IMG/VR virus record: IMGVR_UViG_3300017744_000086
Span: 1-30,675 of that record
Origin: a virus
Direction: 5' to 3' (one strand)
DNA: 30,675 bases
The notes under the pieces are model-generated. The model had not been told where the DNA came from and ran no database searches. It worked only from the letters and a program-made list of their open reading frames with translations. The position numbers were made by a program, and so were the translations under genes. Below, one piece after another: positions 8,146 through 15,083 of this stretch; the stretch's first letter is position 1, and the number at the start of each line of letters is the position of its first letter.

Positions 8146-8778
8146 ATGGAAAGAGACAAAGGAGAAATACGACAAGTTGAAGTGGTAAAAGAAAGACCTA
8201 TAACAGAATGGCATTATGGTAATTTACCACCAGCATACCAACCAGCATCTGAATCAGGTGTAGTGGGGCAAAGATGTGGTAATTGTAGTTTTCATGATGC
8301 AAGTTATTGTAATAAGTGGGAAGAATTTATACACATTAATTTTTGGTGTAAGTCTTGGCAATCGTTAGACCCTTTTGCAGAAATGTCACCACAAGAAATG
8401 ACTGACTATGATAAACAGTATTTAACAGAACTAAAGAAGTATGAAAGCATAAACTTTAAGCCACCAGAAAGTGTCGCAAAGGCAGCAAAGCGTGGATTAG
8501 AACTAAGAGCAGAATATAATAGAGGTGGTACATCTGTAGGAGTAGCAAGAGCAAGAACTTTAAGTAATAGAACTAAAGTAACACCAAGAACTATTGCAAG
8601 AATGGTTAGTTACTTTGCTAGACATGAAGTTGATTTAGATGCACCTGCTGCTAAAAGAGGTAATGACGGATTCCCTAGTGCTGGTTATATAGCATGGCAA
8701 CTATGGGGTGGTAACGCTGGTAAATCATGGGCAAACAAAATTAGAGGGCAAATAGTTAGGGAAGATGAACGAGACTAG
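8146..8778 (+). CDS. Phage head-region protein with N-terminal Cys cluster and a conserved C-terminal domain, 210 aa
   Basis: The N-terminal part (about 40-75) has four cysteines, CGNCSFHDASYC then FWCKSWQ, like the small HiPIP-like or zinc modules encoded near phage portals. The C-terminal part (about 105-200) carries RGLELRAEYNRGGTSVGVAR, RTIARMVSYFARHEVD and PSAGYIAWQLWGGNAGKSWA. I recognise this pattern from phage head-gene clusters, often joined or next to prohead proteases, but its biochemical role is not established. The start follows the portal gene by 15 bases with no clear ribosome site. The end overlaps the Com-like ORF by 14 bases. Confidence 0.7.
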   Translation: MERDKGEIRQVEVVKERPITEWHYGNLPPAYQPASESGVVGQRCGNCSFHDASYCNKWEEFIHINFWCKSWQSLDPFAEMSPQEMTDYDKQYLTELKKYESINFKPPESVAKAAKRGLELRAEYNRGGTSVGVARARTLSNRTKVTPRTIARMVSYFARHEVDLDAPAAKRGNDGFPSAGYIAWQLWGGNAGKSWANKIRGQIVREDERD

Positions 8779-8911
8779 AATATTTCAACCTATAACTGAC
8801 ATTGGACCTAGATGCCAACATTGTAATAAAATGTTAGCTTACGAAGCTACAAGACCTTACAGTATTAAATGTAATCGTTGCAAAGAAACCACGACAGTTA
8901 ATTATAAGTAA
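8765..8911 (+). CDS. Com-like zinc ribbon protein (48 aa)
   Basis: A small ORF overlapping the previous gene. It encodes RCQHCNKMLAYEA...IKCNRCKE, two CxxC knuckles (17-20 and 36-39) that can bind one zinc. The size and the spacing with a conserved K-L/M after the first knuckle match the Mu Com family, whose founder binds mom mRNA and allows translation of a DNA-modification enzyme. Com-like ribbons occur in many phages without mom, and no mom gene is seen here, so an RNA- or DNA-binding regulator is the safest description. Confidence 0.75.
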   Translation: MNETRIFQPITDIGPRCQHCNKMLAYEATRPYSIKCNRCKETTTVNYK

Positions 8912-8912
8912 C

Positions 8913-8941
8913 TTGACATAATTAAAGAAGTGTGATAATCT
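8913..8941 (+). promoter_or_regulatory. Promoter at the left end of the accessory island
   Basis: TTGACA (8913-8918) starts two bases after the Com-like stop. With a 17-bp spacer the -10 is TAATCT (8936-8941), aligned with the other repeated promoters; GATAAT (8934-8939) with a 15-bp spacer is the alternative. A short leader ends in TATGGAGGACAA before the ATG at 8973. Confidence 0.65.
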
Positions 8942-8972
8942 ATAGATATTAACAATAGTCTATGGAGGACAA

Positions 8973-9302
8973 ATGACTACACATAATAAAGTAGACAGAC
9001 TTAAAGACTTGTTACTGCAAAGAGCAGAATTGCAAGTACAGATAAATGCAGAACTTAAAGCATTTGATGTATGTGGTGTAATTTTCTGTGGTGCAATGGG
9101 TAACAAGTGCAGAATATGCGATAAGCATAATGCAATCAGGAAGATGGGCAACGAGGAACTAAGAAAGCTAACTAAGGTTATAAACCAAGTTAGGCTTACG
9201 ACTAACATGCCATCATTAAAACGTGGTGGTTATGCTAGAAGGATTTACGCTTTAAGACAAGCATCTATAAGCGAAATCAAGGCTAGGTACAGTGACATCT
9301 AA
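8973..9302 (+). CDS. Hypothetical protein with a four-Cys cluster (109 aa)
   Basis: First gene of the accessory island, with its own promoter and a perfect GGAGG site. The N-terminal 30 residues are an amphipathic helix; then come four cysteines in FDVCGVIFCGAMGNKCRICDKH (about 33-49), a plausible zinc or Fe-S site, and a basic helical C-terminus (KRGGYARRIYALRQ). A small nucleic-acid-binding protein is possible but no family is recognised. The next gene starts at a GTG inside its last codons. Confidence 0.7.
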   Translation: MTTHNKVDRLKDLLLQRAELQVQINAELKAFDVCGVIFCGAMGNKCRICDKHNAIRKMGNEELRKLTKVINQVRLTTNMPSLKRGGYARRIYALRQASISEIKARYSDI

Positions 9303-9582
9303 TTTACAAGATGCTTTACTAGATGTAAGTAACTGCAGGGTAAAACTTGCAGTTACTCCTAGTGGTCAACAGATGGTAACATTTACTGACCCATGTAAAA
9401 AGTATGGTTGTCTTGATTGCCACGCAAATAATTTAGTAGAATGTATGTGCCCATGTTGTATGAATACATGTGATTGCATAGAGCCAGAATATTATGCTTG
9501 TGAAATATGTGGTTACCATGACCCAAACGGTAATAGCCTTAACCCAAAATATAATTGTTACAGAGAAATACCAGACCACTAA
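9292..9582 (+). CDS. Cysteine-rich hypothetical protein (96 aa)
   Basis: A GTG start at 9292 overlaps the upstream stop by 11 bases, consistent with translational coupling. The 96-residue product contains 13 cysteines between residues about 14 and 88, many in CxxC-like pairs (PCKKYGCLDC, MCPCCMNTCDC, ACEIC). That is enough for two or three zinc sites or Fe-S clusters. No signal peptide. Function unknown. Confidence 0.65.
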   Translation: MTSNLQDALLDVSNCRVKLAVTPSGQQMVTFTDPCKKYGCLDCHANNLVECMCPCCMNTCDCIEPEYYACEICGYHDPNGNSLNPKYNCYREIPDH

Positions 9583-9601
9583 TATTATTTTAAATAAAGA
9601 C

Positions 9602-9629
9602 TTGACATTTTTAAAGATTGTGTTATTCT
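9602..9629 (+). promoter_or_regulatory. Second island promoter
   Basis: TTGACA (9602-9607), a 16-bp spacer containing TTTTTAAAGA, then TATTCT (9624-9629). The leader ends in ACTTGGAGGTCAAA before the ATG at 9661. The -35, the T/A tract and the leader are close to those at 350 and 30529. Confidence 0.72.
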
Positions 9630-9660
9630 ATATATAAATAACAGTGACTTGGAGGTCAAA

Positions 9661-10269
9661 ATGAACAACACAATAACAAGAGCAGATGTAGAAAACAACA
9701 CTAACATCAGAGTACAAGTAGCAGAAGGCAATGACGTGCTATGGTCATTACCTACTTTAAAAAAGCACATGGATTCAATGTGGTCAGAAGTAGAAAAAAT
9801 AGACGATTTGCTAAAGAAATGTGGCGAACCAACAATACATCTATCAAACATACTTAATAAGGTACAACTTGATTTACATTCTGCAAAACATCACATCTTA
9901 CGACAATTAGATGAAATTTATAGTACAGTTGACGGTGCTAAAGCATTTATTGCTTGTAACAGTCACCCTGATACTATGGTTAACCCATGCCCTTGCAGGT
10001 ACTACGCTTCTAGAAACTATGGTGTAAGCAAAGTTGCACACGTTGTAGTTCTTAGAGACGGTAGCGTACTTAAAGACTTTGACAGTGACGATATTGTAGA
10101 TAGTTGTGCTAGTACAGAATTAGCAACTGACCCTAACGCACCAGAAGTTTGGGTAGAAGATATTGTACAACCAGAAGCGTGTGACGAATGTGGCACAGAG
10201 CCAGAAAAACATGACCAAATGTACAGTGTTACATTATGTGATAACTATGTGAAAGGATATGCAGAATAA
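9661..10269 (+). CDS. Hypothetical protein (202 aa)
   Basis: The start is set by GGAGG eight bases upstream and the promoter; an in-frame ATG at 9649 lies before the ribosome site and is not used. A coiled-coil-like helical section (about 30-85, LKKHMDSMWSEVEKIDDLLK) precedes a mixed region with a PCPC pair and a beta-rich tail with CDECG. No known family. Its stop overlaps the ATG of the next small ORF (TAATG). Confidence 0.7.
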   Translation: MNNTITRADVENNTNIRVQVAEGNDVLWSLPTLKKHMDSMWSEVEKIDDLLKKCGEPTIHLSNILNKVQLDLHSAKHHILRQLDEIYSTVDGAKAFIACNSHPDTMVNPCPCRYYASRNYGVSKVAHVVVLRDGSVLKDFDSDDIVDSCASTELATDPNAPEVWVEDIVQPEACDECGTEPEKHDQMYSVTLCDNYVKGYAE

Positions 10270-10406
10270 TGTCAGTAGTATTAGATACAATAAAATTGCT
10301 TAAAGCACAAGGTAAGTGGTCTGACACACCACTTACGGGCAAGGACTACAAACCATTGCCTACTTACAAAAACAAAAAGACTAAACAACAACACTTGCCA
10401 ATATAA
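10269..10406 (+). CDS. Small hypothetical protein (45 aa)
   Basis: A 45-residue ORF whose ATG overlaps the upstream stop in TAATG, a typical coupled junction in this genome. The product starts MSVVLDTIKLLKAQGKW and ends in a basic, Gln-rich tail. No recognised domain. It fills the gap before the next promoter. Confidence 0.55.
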   Translation: MSVVLDTIKLLKAQGKWSDTPLTGKDYKPLPTYKNKKTKQQHLPI

Positions 10407-10409
10407 GGC

Positions 10410-10438
10410 TTGACATAATTAAAAAACTATAATAAGAT
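10410..10438 (+). promoter_or_regulatory. Third island promoter
   Basis: TTGACA (10410-10415), a 17-bp spacer and TAAGAT (10433-10438). A leader of about 29 bases ends in TACTTGGAGGTACA before the ATG at 10468, nearly the same as the leader at 391-407. Confidence 0.65.
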
Positions 10439-10467
10439 AAATAAAAATACAGGTACTTGGAGGTACA

Positions 10468-10962
10468 ATGACTACAACAAATAAAGACATAACAGACAAC
10501 GAAAGAGCAATGACGTTCTGGTTTATCCTACACGCTTCTGCATCATCAGCATCAGAAGTAATAGGTAAGAGAAACGAAAACGCAACCTACATAGAAGAAC
10601 TTGCACAAGATATAGATGCAATGGTGGCTCTAGATGCTAGATATGACGTAAGTCTAAAGCACAAGATTGCAGAACTTAAAACTAAGTTTGAGTTATACGA
10701 AAAACAAAATGACAACTTGTTTGAGGAATTGCTTGACTTAGAAAGAGTTGCAATTAATGCTTACGCACAATTAGTACAACAAGGTTTTACAGAAGTAGCA
10801 CTAAAGACTATTACAGAACCACTAGGTTTTGCAGATGACTATAACGAGTTCAACACATGGTACACACAACGTGAGTATATGATTGATGAATTTTTTACAG
10901 AAAATAAAGTTGACATGCGTTTCATATATAGACGAAACCAATCAAGTCAAATGAGTTTCTAA
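10468..10962 (+). CDS. Hypothetical helical protein (164 aa)
   Basis: The leader and first codons (ATGACTACAACA) match those of the 408 gene. The product is predicted almost wholly helical, with an acidic middle (residues about 40-100) and aromatic residues near the end. No membrane segment or signal peptide. Its stop lies four bases before the 5' strand of the hammerhead ribozyme, so its mRNA would end in the ribozyme's 5' product if cleavage occurs. Confidence 0.7.
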   Translation: MTTTNKDITDNERAMTFWFILHASASSASEVIGKRNENATYIEELAQDIDAMVALDARYDVSLKHKIAELKTKFELYEKQNDNLFEELLDLERVAINAYAQLVQQGFTEVALKTITEPLGFADDYNEFNTWYTQREYMIDEFFTENKVDMRFIYRRNQSSQMSF

Positions 10963-10966
10963 GACA

Positions 10967-11024
10967 GTAACACTGACGAGCCTTGTATAGGCGAAACTAC
11001 TTACAACCGTAGGTAGTCTGTTAC
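10967..11024 (+). ncRNA. Type I hammerhead ribozyme
   Basis: All conserved parts are present in order. Stem I 5' strand GTAACA (10967-10972); core CTGACGA (10973-10979); stem II GCC (10980-10982), loop TTGTATA, GGC (10990-10992); core GAAA (10993-10996); stem III CTAC (10997-11000) closing a 12-base loop with GTAG (11013-11016); T11017, which pairs with the last A of GAAA; cleavage residue C11018; stem I 3' strand TGTTAC (11019-11024), the exact complement of GTAACA. Stem I carries both ends, so it is type I. Cleavage after C11018 would split the transcript between the genes at 10468 and 11060. Activity is inferred from the consensus. Confidence 0.88.
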
Positions 11025-11059
11025 AGAAAGTAGCAAAAAAAAAAGTCTTAGGAGGACAA

Positions 11060-11722
11060 ATGACTACACAACAAAAAATAGATTTACCACACTACGAAGG
11101 TAAGATAAACATAACAAAAGTAAAAAACGAACACAACGATTATTACGATAACAATGCCGTAAAAATAGAACATATTGCTCTTAACGGTAACCTAGAATCG
11201 GCTTGTACATTTTCTAGTCACCTAATAGTAAGAAAAATTAGCAGTGCAATATTCTTGTTAGATGAACAGATAAGCAATCATAAGAAAGACCTTAGCAAAC
11301 ATGTTGGCATTTTAAATGGTATACAATTTGCTAAAAAAGAATTAGATAAACATGGTCAAATAACACAAACTGCAATAAATATTTTAAATAAACAAATAGA
11401 CAAGCAGTTAGTAGACAATGATATAAGACTAAAAAAGATATCGTTTTTAAGCCATGCAAGAAGCACGATAAAAATATTACGAGAAGCAGTAGGTCTTAAT
11501 TGGAGACATACCGATAGCCTAAAAGAAGCACTATTAGTAAGAAACCAAGATGATTTTAAAGAACTGTTAGAACTTGTTGCTTCGGTTCAAGGTTTGATAT
11601 GGCATCCAACAACATTTGAGGACAGAGACACTAATGCCTATGTTGATGAACTTAAACAAACAAGACTTGAAGGTGGTGTGATACAACATTACCTAGATAG
11701 AGTAAGTACACATGTTAGATAA
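11060..11722 (+). CDS. Hypothetical protein (220 aa)
   Basis: Last gene of the island. It has a TTAGGAGGACAA ribosome site and begins ATGACTACACAA like the 8973 gene. It has no promoter of its own; the 5' leader is the hammerhead ribozyme, which after cleavage would leave about 41 bases with an A10 tract. The product is soluble and mostly helical (about 70-200), with a possible coiled coil around LDEQISNHKKDLSKHVGIL. No family recognised. Confidence 0.72.
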   Translation: MTTQQKIDLPHYEGKINITKVKNEHNDYYDNNAVKIEHIALNGNLESACTFSSHLIVRKISSAIFLLDEQISNHKKDLSKHVGILNGIQFAKKELDKHGQITQTAINILNKQIDKQLVDNDIRLKKISFLSHARSTIKILREAVGLNWRHTDSLKEALLVRNQDDFKELLELVASVQGLIWHPTTFEDRDTNAYVDELKQTRLEGGVIQHYLDRVSTHVR

Positions 11723-11727
11723 TTTAC

Positions 11728-11769
11728 TTCCAAGACTGTAGTGCTAGGAAGATTGGCGTTTGCCTAGCA
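11728..11769 (+). other. Possible RNA pseudoknot before the terminator
   Basis: CTTCC (11728-11732) can pair with GGAAG (11747-11751), and TGCTA (11742-11746) with TAGCA (11765-11769), which is an H-type pseudoknot. Alternatively TGCTAGG pairs with CCTAGCA as a simple 7-bp hairpin. Only one can form, and which forms is unknown. Confidence 0.3.
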
Positions 11770-11773
11770 TAGA

Positions 11774-11818
11774 GGGTGGGTCAAGCTAATTCGTAATGCT
11801 TGACCTACCCTTGTTTTG
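11774..11818 (+). terminator. Rho-independent terminator closing the accessory island
   Basis: GGGTGGGTCAAGC (11774-11786) pairs with GCTTGACCTACCC (11798-11810) with one G-U pair and an 11-base loop, then TTGTTTTGT. It separates the island from the prohead protease gene. Confidence 0.88.
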
Positions 11819-11841
11819 TATGTTCTAATAATAATAGTGCA

Positions 11842-11869
11842 CCTTTTACCTTGTGTGCCGTAAAGGTAT
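11842..11869 (+). promoter_or_regulatory. Hairpin in the leader of the prohead protease gene
   Basis: ACCTTTTAC and GTAAAGGT can pair with one bulged base around the loop CTTGTGTGCC, just upstream of the AAGGAG ribosome site at about 11870. It may modulate translation. I see no clear promoter between the terminator at 11818 and the ATG at 11883. Confidence 0.35.
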
Positions 11870-11882
11870 TAAGGAGTATTAT

Positions 11883-12611
11883 ATGCTAGAAAAAAAGACA
11901 CTAAGCAACATTGAATTTAAAGTAGATGGAGACGAAGCTGGCACTGTAGAAGCAATCTTTAGCGTTTTTAACGTAAGAGATTATGACGGTGACGTAGTTA
12001 AGTCAGGTGCAATTCCAAATGACACAAAAGTAACAATGGCGTGGGCACACGATTGGTCTAAGCCTGTAGGCAAGGGTACAGTTACAGTTGATGACAACAA
12101 AGCAATATTTAAAGGCAAATTCTTTACAGATACCGACAGTGGTAACGAAGCATATAAAATTGTAAAGAACATGGGTACGGACCAAGAATGGTCGTGGGGA
12201 TTTAAAGCCTTAGAGACTAAAGACGGCAACCCAGAAAATTACGAAGGCTTAAAAACTAGGGAGATTACCAAAGTAGATATCTTTGAAGTATCCCCTGTAT
12301 TAAGAGGTGCTAATGCTCACACAGAAACATTAGCAGTCAAATCTAGGCAACAATCTTTTGCCGACCAATGCAAGTCAACTCTTGATGTTGTATCTTCTTT
12401 GGTGGAACGTGCTAAATCTCTTGCAGATTTAAGAGCAAAAGACAACCGTACAATAGGTGAAACATCTAACGAAGCATTACTAGATGTTGTAGATGAACTA
12501 CAGAAATGTATTGACACTATAACAGCAGTATCTAAGTCAGATAGCACTGATGAGTACGGACAAGTCTTGCGACAAGTTGCAGGGCGTTTTTACAAAACCA
12601 ATACAAAATAA
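11883..12611 (+). CDS. HK97-type prohead protease (S78/U35), 242 aa
   Basis: A serine protease that trims the capsid scaffold during head maturation. Visible are SVFNVRDYDGDVVKSGAI (27-44), WAHDWSKPVGKG with the probable catalytic His56, EWSWGFKAL with Ser104, and FEVSPVLRGANAHTETLAVKS ending the protease domain near residue 160. The last 80 residues are helical and charged, which suits a scaffold-like tail. AAGGAG lies seven bases before the ATG at 11883; a GTG ten codons upstream is less likely. The capsid gene follows after 14 bases. Confidence 0.93.
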   Translation: MLEKKTLSNIEFKVDGDEAGTVEAIFSVFNVRDYDGDVVKSGAIPNDTKVTMAWAHDWSKPVGKGTVTVDDNKAIFKGKFFTDTDSGNEAYKIVKNMGTDQEWSWGFKALETKDGNPENYEGLKTREITKVDIFEVSPVLRGANAHTETLAVKSRQQSFADQCKSTLDVVSSLVERAKSLADLRAKDNRTIGETSNEALLDVVDELQKCIDTITAVSKSDSTDEYGQVLRQVAGRFYKTNTK

Positions 12612-12625
12612 TAAGGAGACTTTTA

Positions 12626-13861
12626 ATGGCTAACGCTAAAGAGTTAAAAGGTAGAATTGACTATTTAAGAGGAGAATTAAAAACTGTTCTTGACGAAGCT
12701 GGTGACAACTTTGATATGGGCAAGGTAAAGCACATAGAAGGTGATTCTGCTACAAAAGTTGATTGGATTAAAAAGACAGACACTGAACTAAATTCTCTGC
12801 AATCAGAGCATGACGGTTTAGAAGAAGTTGCTAAAGTTAGAGAAGCTACACTAAATTACGAAGCCGAAAAAAAAGGTATCGTAAAAGAACCTGTAGTACA
12901 TTCTGACCAACCAATCGTAGAAGCAAAAACATTTGGGCAAAAGTTCGTAGAAACTGATGCTTACAAAACAGGTTTAAGTGGTAATGGTGTAGAAAGCACT
13001 ATTAACATTGACCCACAATACATTTACAAGACTGACTTTACAACGTCAGCAGGTTTTGCACCTGAAACTAGCAGAACTGGCTTAGTTGTTGAATCAGCAC
13101 AATACCCACTAAGAGTAGCAGACATTATACCATCAGGTACTACTAACCAATCGGCAGTTGTATACATGGTAGAAAGTACGTTTACTAACAACGCTGCAGA
13201 AGCAGCAGAAGCAGCACAGTACGGTGAAGGTGCACTAGCACTAACTGAAACTACAAGCACTGTAAGGAAAGTAGCAGTATTTATTCCTACTACTGACGAA
13301 CAGTTAGCAGATGTAGGTCAAGTATCATCTTACTTAGATGGCAGATTGACTTTCATGCTTCAGCAAAGGTTAGACCAGCAATTATTAGCAGGTAACGGAA
13401 CACCACCAAACCTTAGAGGTGTATTGAACACATCTGGTATTTCTACACAAGCAAAGGGTAGTGATTCAACACCAGATGCAATATACAAAGCAATTACAAG
13501 CGTAAGAACAACAGGTGCTGCTGACCCAGATACAGTGGTTATGCACCCTAATGATTGGCAGTCTATAAGATTGCTACAAACTTCTGACGGTCTATACATT
13601 TGGGGTAACCCAGCAGATGCAGGACCAGACAGAATTTGGGGATTACCAGTTGTACAAACTACAGCAGAAACTGAAAACACTGCACTTGTTGGTGCGTTTA
13701 GGACATTTAGCCAGTTATTTACTAGGCAAGGAATTAACGTACAAGTATCTAACTCACACAGCGACTTCTTTATTAAAGGCAAGTTGGCTATTAGAGCAGA
13801 TATGCGAGCAGCATTGGCAGTTTACAGAGCAACAGCTTTCTGTACTGTAACAGGCATATAA
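12626..13861 (+). CDS. Major capsid protein, HK97 fold, 411 aa
   Basis: Residues 1 to about 85 are a charged coiled coil (ELKGRIDYLRGELKTVLDEA), the delta/scaffold region removed by the protease in this family. The mature shell follows, with features typical of HK97 capsids: LVVESAQYPLRVADIIPSGTT, VRKVAVFIPTTDEQLADV, LQQRLDQQLLAGNGTPPNLRGVLNTSGI, VVMHPNDWQSIRLL and GLPVVQTTAE. The C-terminal RADMRAALAVYRATAFCTVTGI is usual for the P domain. The ribosome site is AAGGAG. Length and order after the protease are as expected. Confidence 0.95.
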   Translation: MANAKELKGRIDYLRGELKTVLDEAGDNFDMGKVKHIEGDSATKVDWIKKTDTELNSLQSEHDGLEEVAKVREATLNYEAEKKGIVKEPVVHSDQPIVEAKTFGQKFVETDAYKTGLSGNGVESTINIDPQYIYKTDFTTSAGFAPETSRTGLVVESAQYPLRVADIIPSGTTNQSAVVYMVESTFTNNAAEAAEAAQYGEGALALTETTSTVRKVAVFIPTTDEQLADVGQVSSYLDGRLTFMLQQRLDQQLLAGNGTPPNLRGVLNTSGISTQAKGSDSTPDAIYKAITSVRTTGAADPDTVVMHPNDWQSIRLLQTSDGLYIWGNPADAGPDRIWGLPVVQTTAETENTALVGAFRTFSQLFTRQGINVQVSNSHSDFFIKGKLAIRADMRAALAVYRATAFCTVTGI

Positions 13862-13880
13862 CCGATAGGAGGTAAAAAAT

Positions 13881-14684
13881 ATGGCAGTTCTTAAAACTAC
13901 CGAAATTAACTCTATCAAAGGTTCAGGTGCTGGTTTTTCAGTAAACTTAAACTTTGGTGATGAGAAAATAGAAACGGCAGCACAAGAGTTAGCACTTGGC
14001 ACAGTCGGCATTTTACCTGACGGTAGAAAGTTCCGATATGCTAAAAACAGTTCAGCAGCAATTACAACAGGTGGTCAAATCGTAGAAGGTGAAGCTATGG
14101 TAGCAGCACACGATATGGATGTACCTGTAACTGCACAAACTGCAGCAGGAAGTTCTACAATAAGTTTAGAAGTTCCTACAACAGACTTAACACTTAATCA
14201 ATACGCAAACGGTTACATCTACATCAATGATGGTGAAGGGCAAGGTGAATTGTATAGAATACTATCTCATCCTGCTCATGATGCTTCTGCTGATGCAACA
14301 TGTGTGTTTACATTAGATAACGAAGTAACTAAGACACAACTAGAGACAACATCTTTAGTTGGTCTTGTTTACAACCCGTACTTTAATGTAGCAATAATTG
14401 ACGGTGACGGTACAAGAATTGGTAGACCTTTAGGTGTATCAACAGCACCAGTTACAGCAAATTACTACACATGGATACAGACTAATGGTATTGCTACAGT
14501 GTTAGCAGGTGCAGCAACTGGTGTAGTAGGTGATGGTATGAAAGTAAGTCAAGCATCAGCAGAAAGTGGTGGTGCAGACTTATTTGATACATCTGCCAAC
14601 CAAGACACAGAACCAATAGGTACTGCACTTGGAGTTACAGCAGTTGAATCAGACAACCAATTAATTTACTTAGGTTTAGACTAG
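13881..14684 (+). CDS. Probable head decoration or capsid-associated protein, 267 aa
   Basis: It lies 19 bases after the capsid gene with AGGAGG upstream. The product is rich in Gly, Ala, Thr and Val with predicted beta-strands throughout and no membrane segment: ELALGTVGILPDGRKFRYAKN, NQYANGYIYINDGEGQGELYRI, then GVVGDGMKVSQASAESGGADLFD. Position and composition fit a protein exposed on the capsid, but no named decoration family is recognised with certainty. Confidence 0.65.
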   Translation: MAVLKTTEINSIKGSGAGFSVNLNFGDEKIETAAQELALGTVGILPDGRKFRYAKNSSAAITTGGQIVEGEAMVAAHDMDVPVTAQTAAGSSTISLEVPTTDLTLNQYANGYIYINDGEGQGELYRILSHPAHDASADATCVFTLDNEVTKTQLETTSLVGLVYNPYFNVAIIDGDGTRIGRPLGVSTAPVTANYYTWIQTNGIATVLAGAATGVVGDGMKVSQASAESGGADLFDTSANQDTEPIGTALGVTAVESDNQLIYLGLD

Positions 14685-14692
14685 GAGTATTC

Positions 14693-14980
14693 ATGTCAGA
14701 TTACATATCAGATAAAAGAATATACCTAGACAAAGAAGGTAAGGCGACTGATGATGACACTAAAGGTGTATCTTTATTAGTTGCAGAAGGTGGTAGTTTA
14801 GATTTAGATACAGCAACAAAATATGGTTTAGGTAACAGCACAACTGTTGTTACAGAAACTGAAGAACCTGTAGAAAAAGAAAAAACTATTAACATACCTC
14901 CTAAAGAAGTTAAGAAGGTTACTAAAAAGGCAAAGCCAAAGACTGAAGATAAATCAGTAAAAGGTCCAAAAAGTGCCTAA
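14693..14980 (+). CDS. Hypothetical head-region protein with Lys/Glu-rich tail (95 aa)
   Basis: AGGAG precedes the ATG. Residues 1-50 are a small acidic domain (SDKRIYLDKEGKATDD, GSLDLDTATKYGLG), and 51-95 are a disordered charged tail with many Lys-Lys and Pro residues (KEVKKVTKKAKPK). Such tails are common in minor capsid proteins; the function is unknown. The Arg-rich ORF begins at a GTG inside its last codons. Confidence 0.65.
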   Translation: MSDYISDKRIYLDKEGKATDDDTKGVSLLVAEGGSLDLDTATKYGLGNSTTVVTETEEPVEKEKTINIPPKEVKKVTKKAKPKTEDKSVKGPKSA

Positions 14981-15083
14981 AAGCAAATACGGAAGTTCTG
15001 GTGGTGGGCGTAGAAATACGTCTACCACTAGAAGAAGAAATACAGGCAGGAGAACATCTACTAATAGACGAAGGAGAAGATAA
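14973..15083 (+). CDS. Arginine-rich protamine-like small protein (36 aa)
   Basis: The GTG at 14973 overlaps the previous stop by eight bases. The product is MPKSKYGSSGGG followed by Arg runs interleaved with Thr, Ser and Asn, ending in five arginines; about 13 of 36 residues are Arg and there are no acidic residues. The AAGGAG for the next gene lies in its last codons. Position in the head operon and composition suggest a peptide that binds DNA or the capsid interior. No homologue is recognised, and it could be untranslated. Confidence 0.5.
   Translation: MPKSKYGSSGGGRRNTSTTRRRNTGRRTSTNRRRRR

Noticed and set aside
13617-13850. 77-aa plus-strand ORF inside the capsid gene
   Set aside because: Out of frame with a clear HK97 capsid sequence and without ribosome site.
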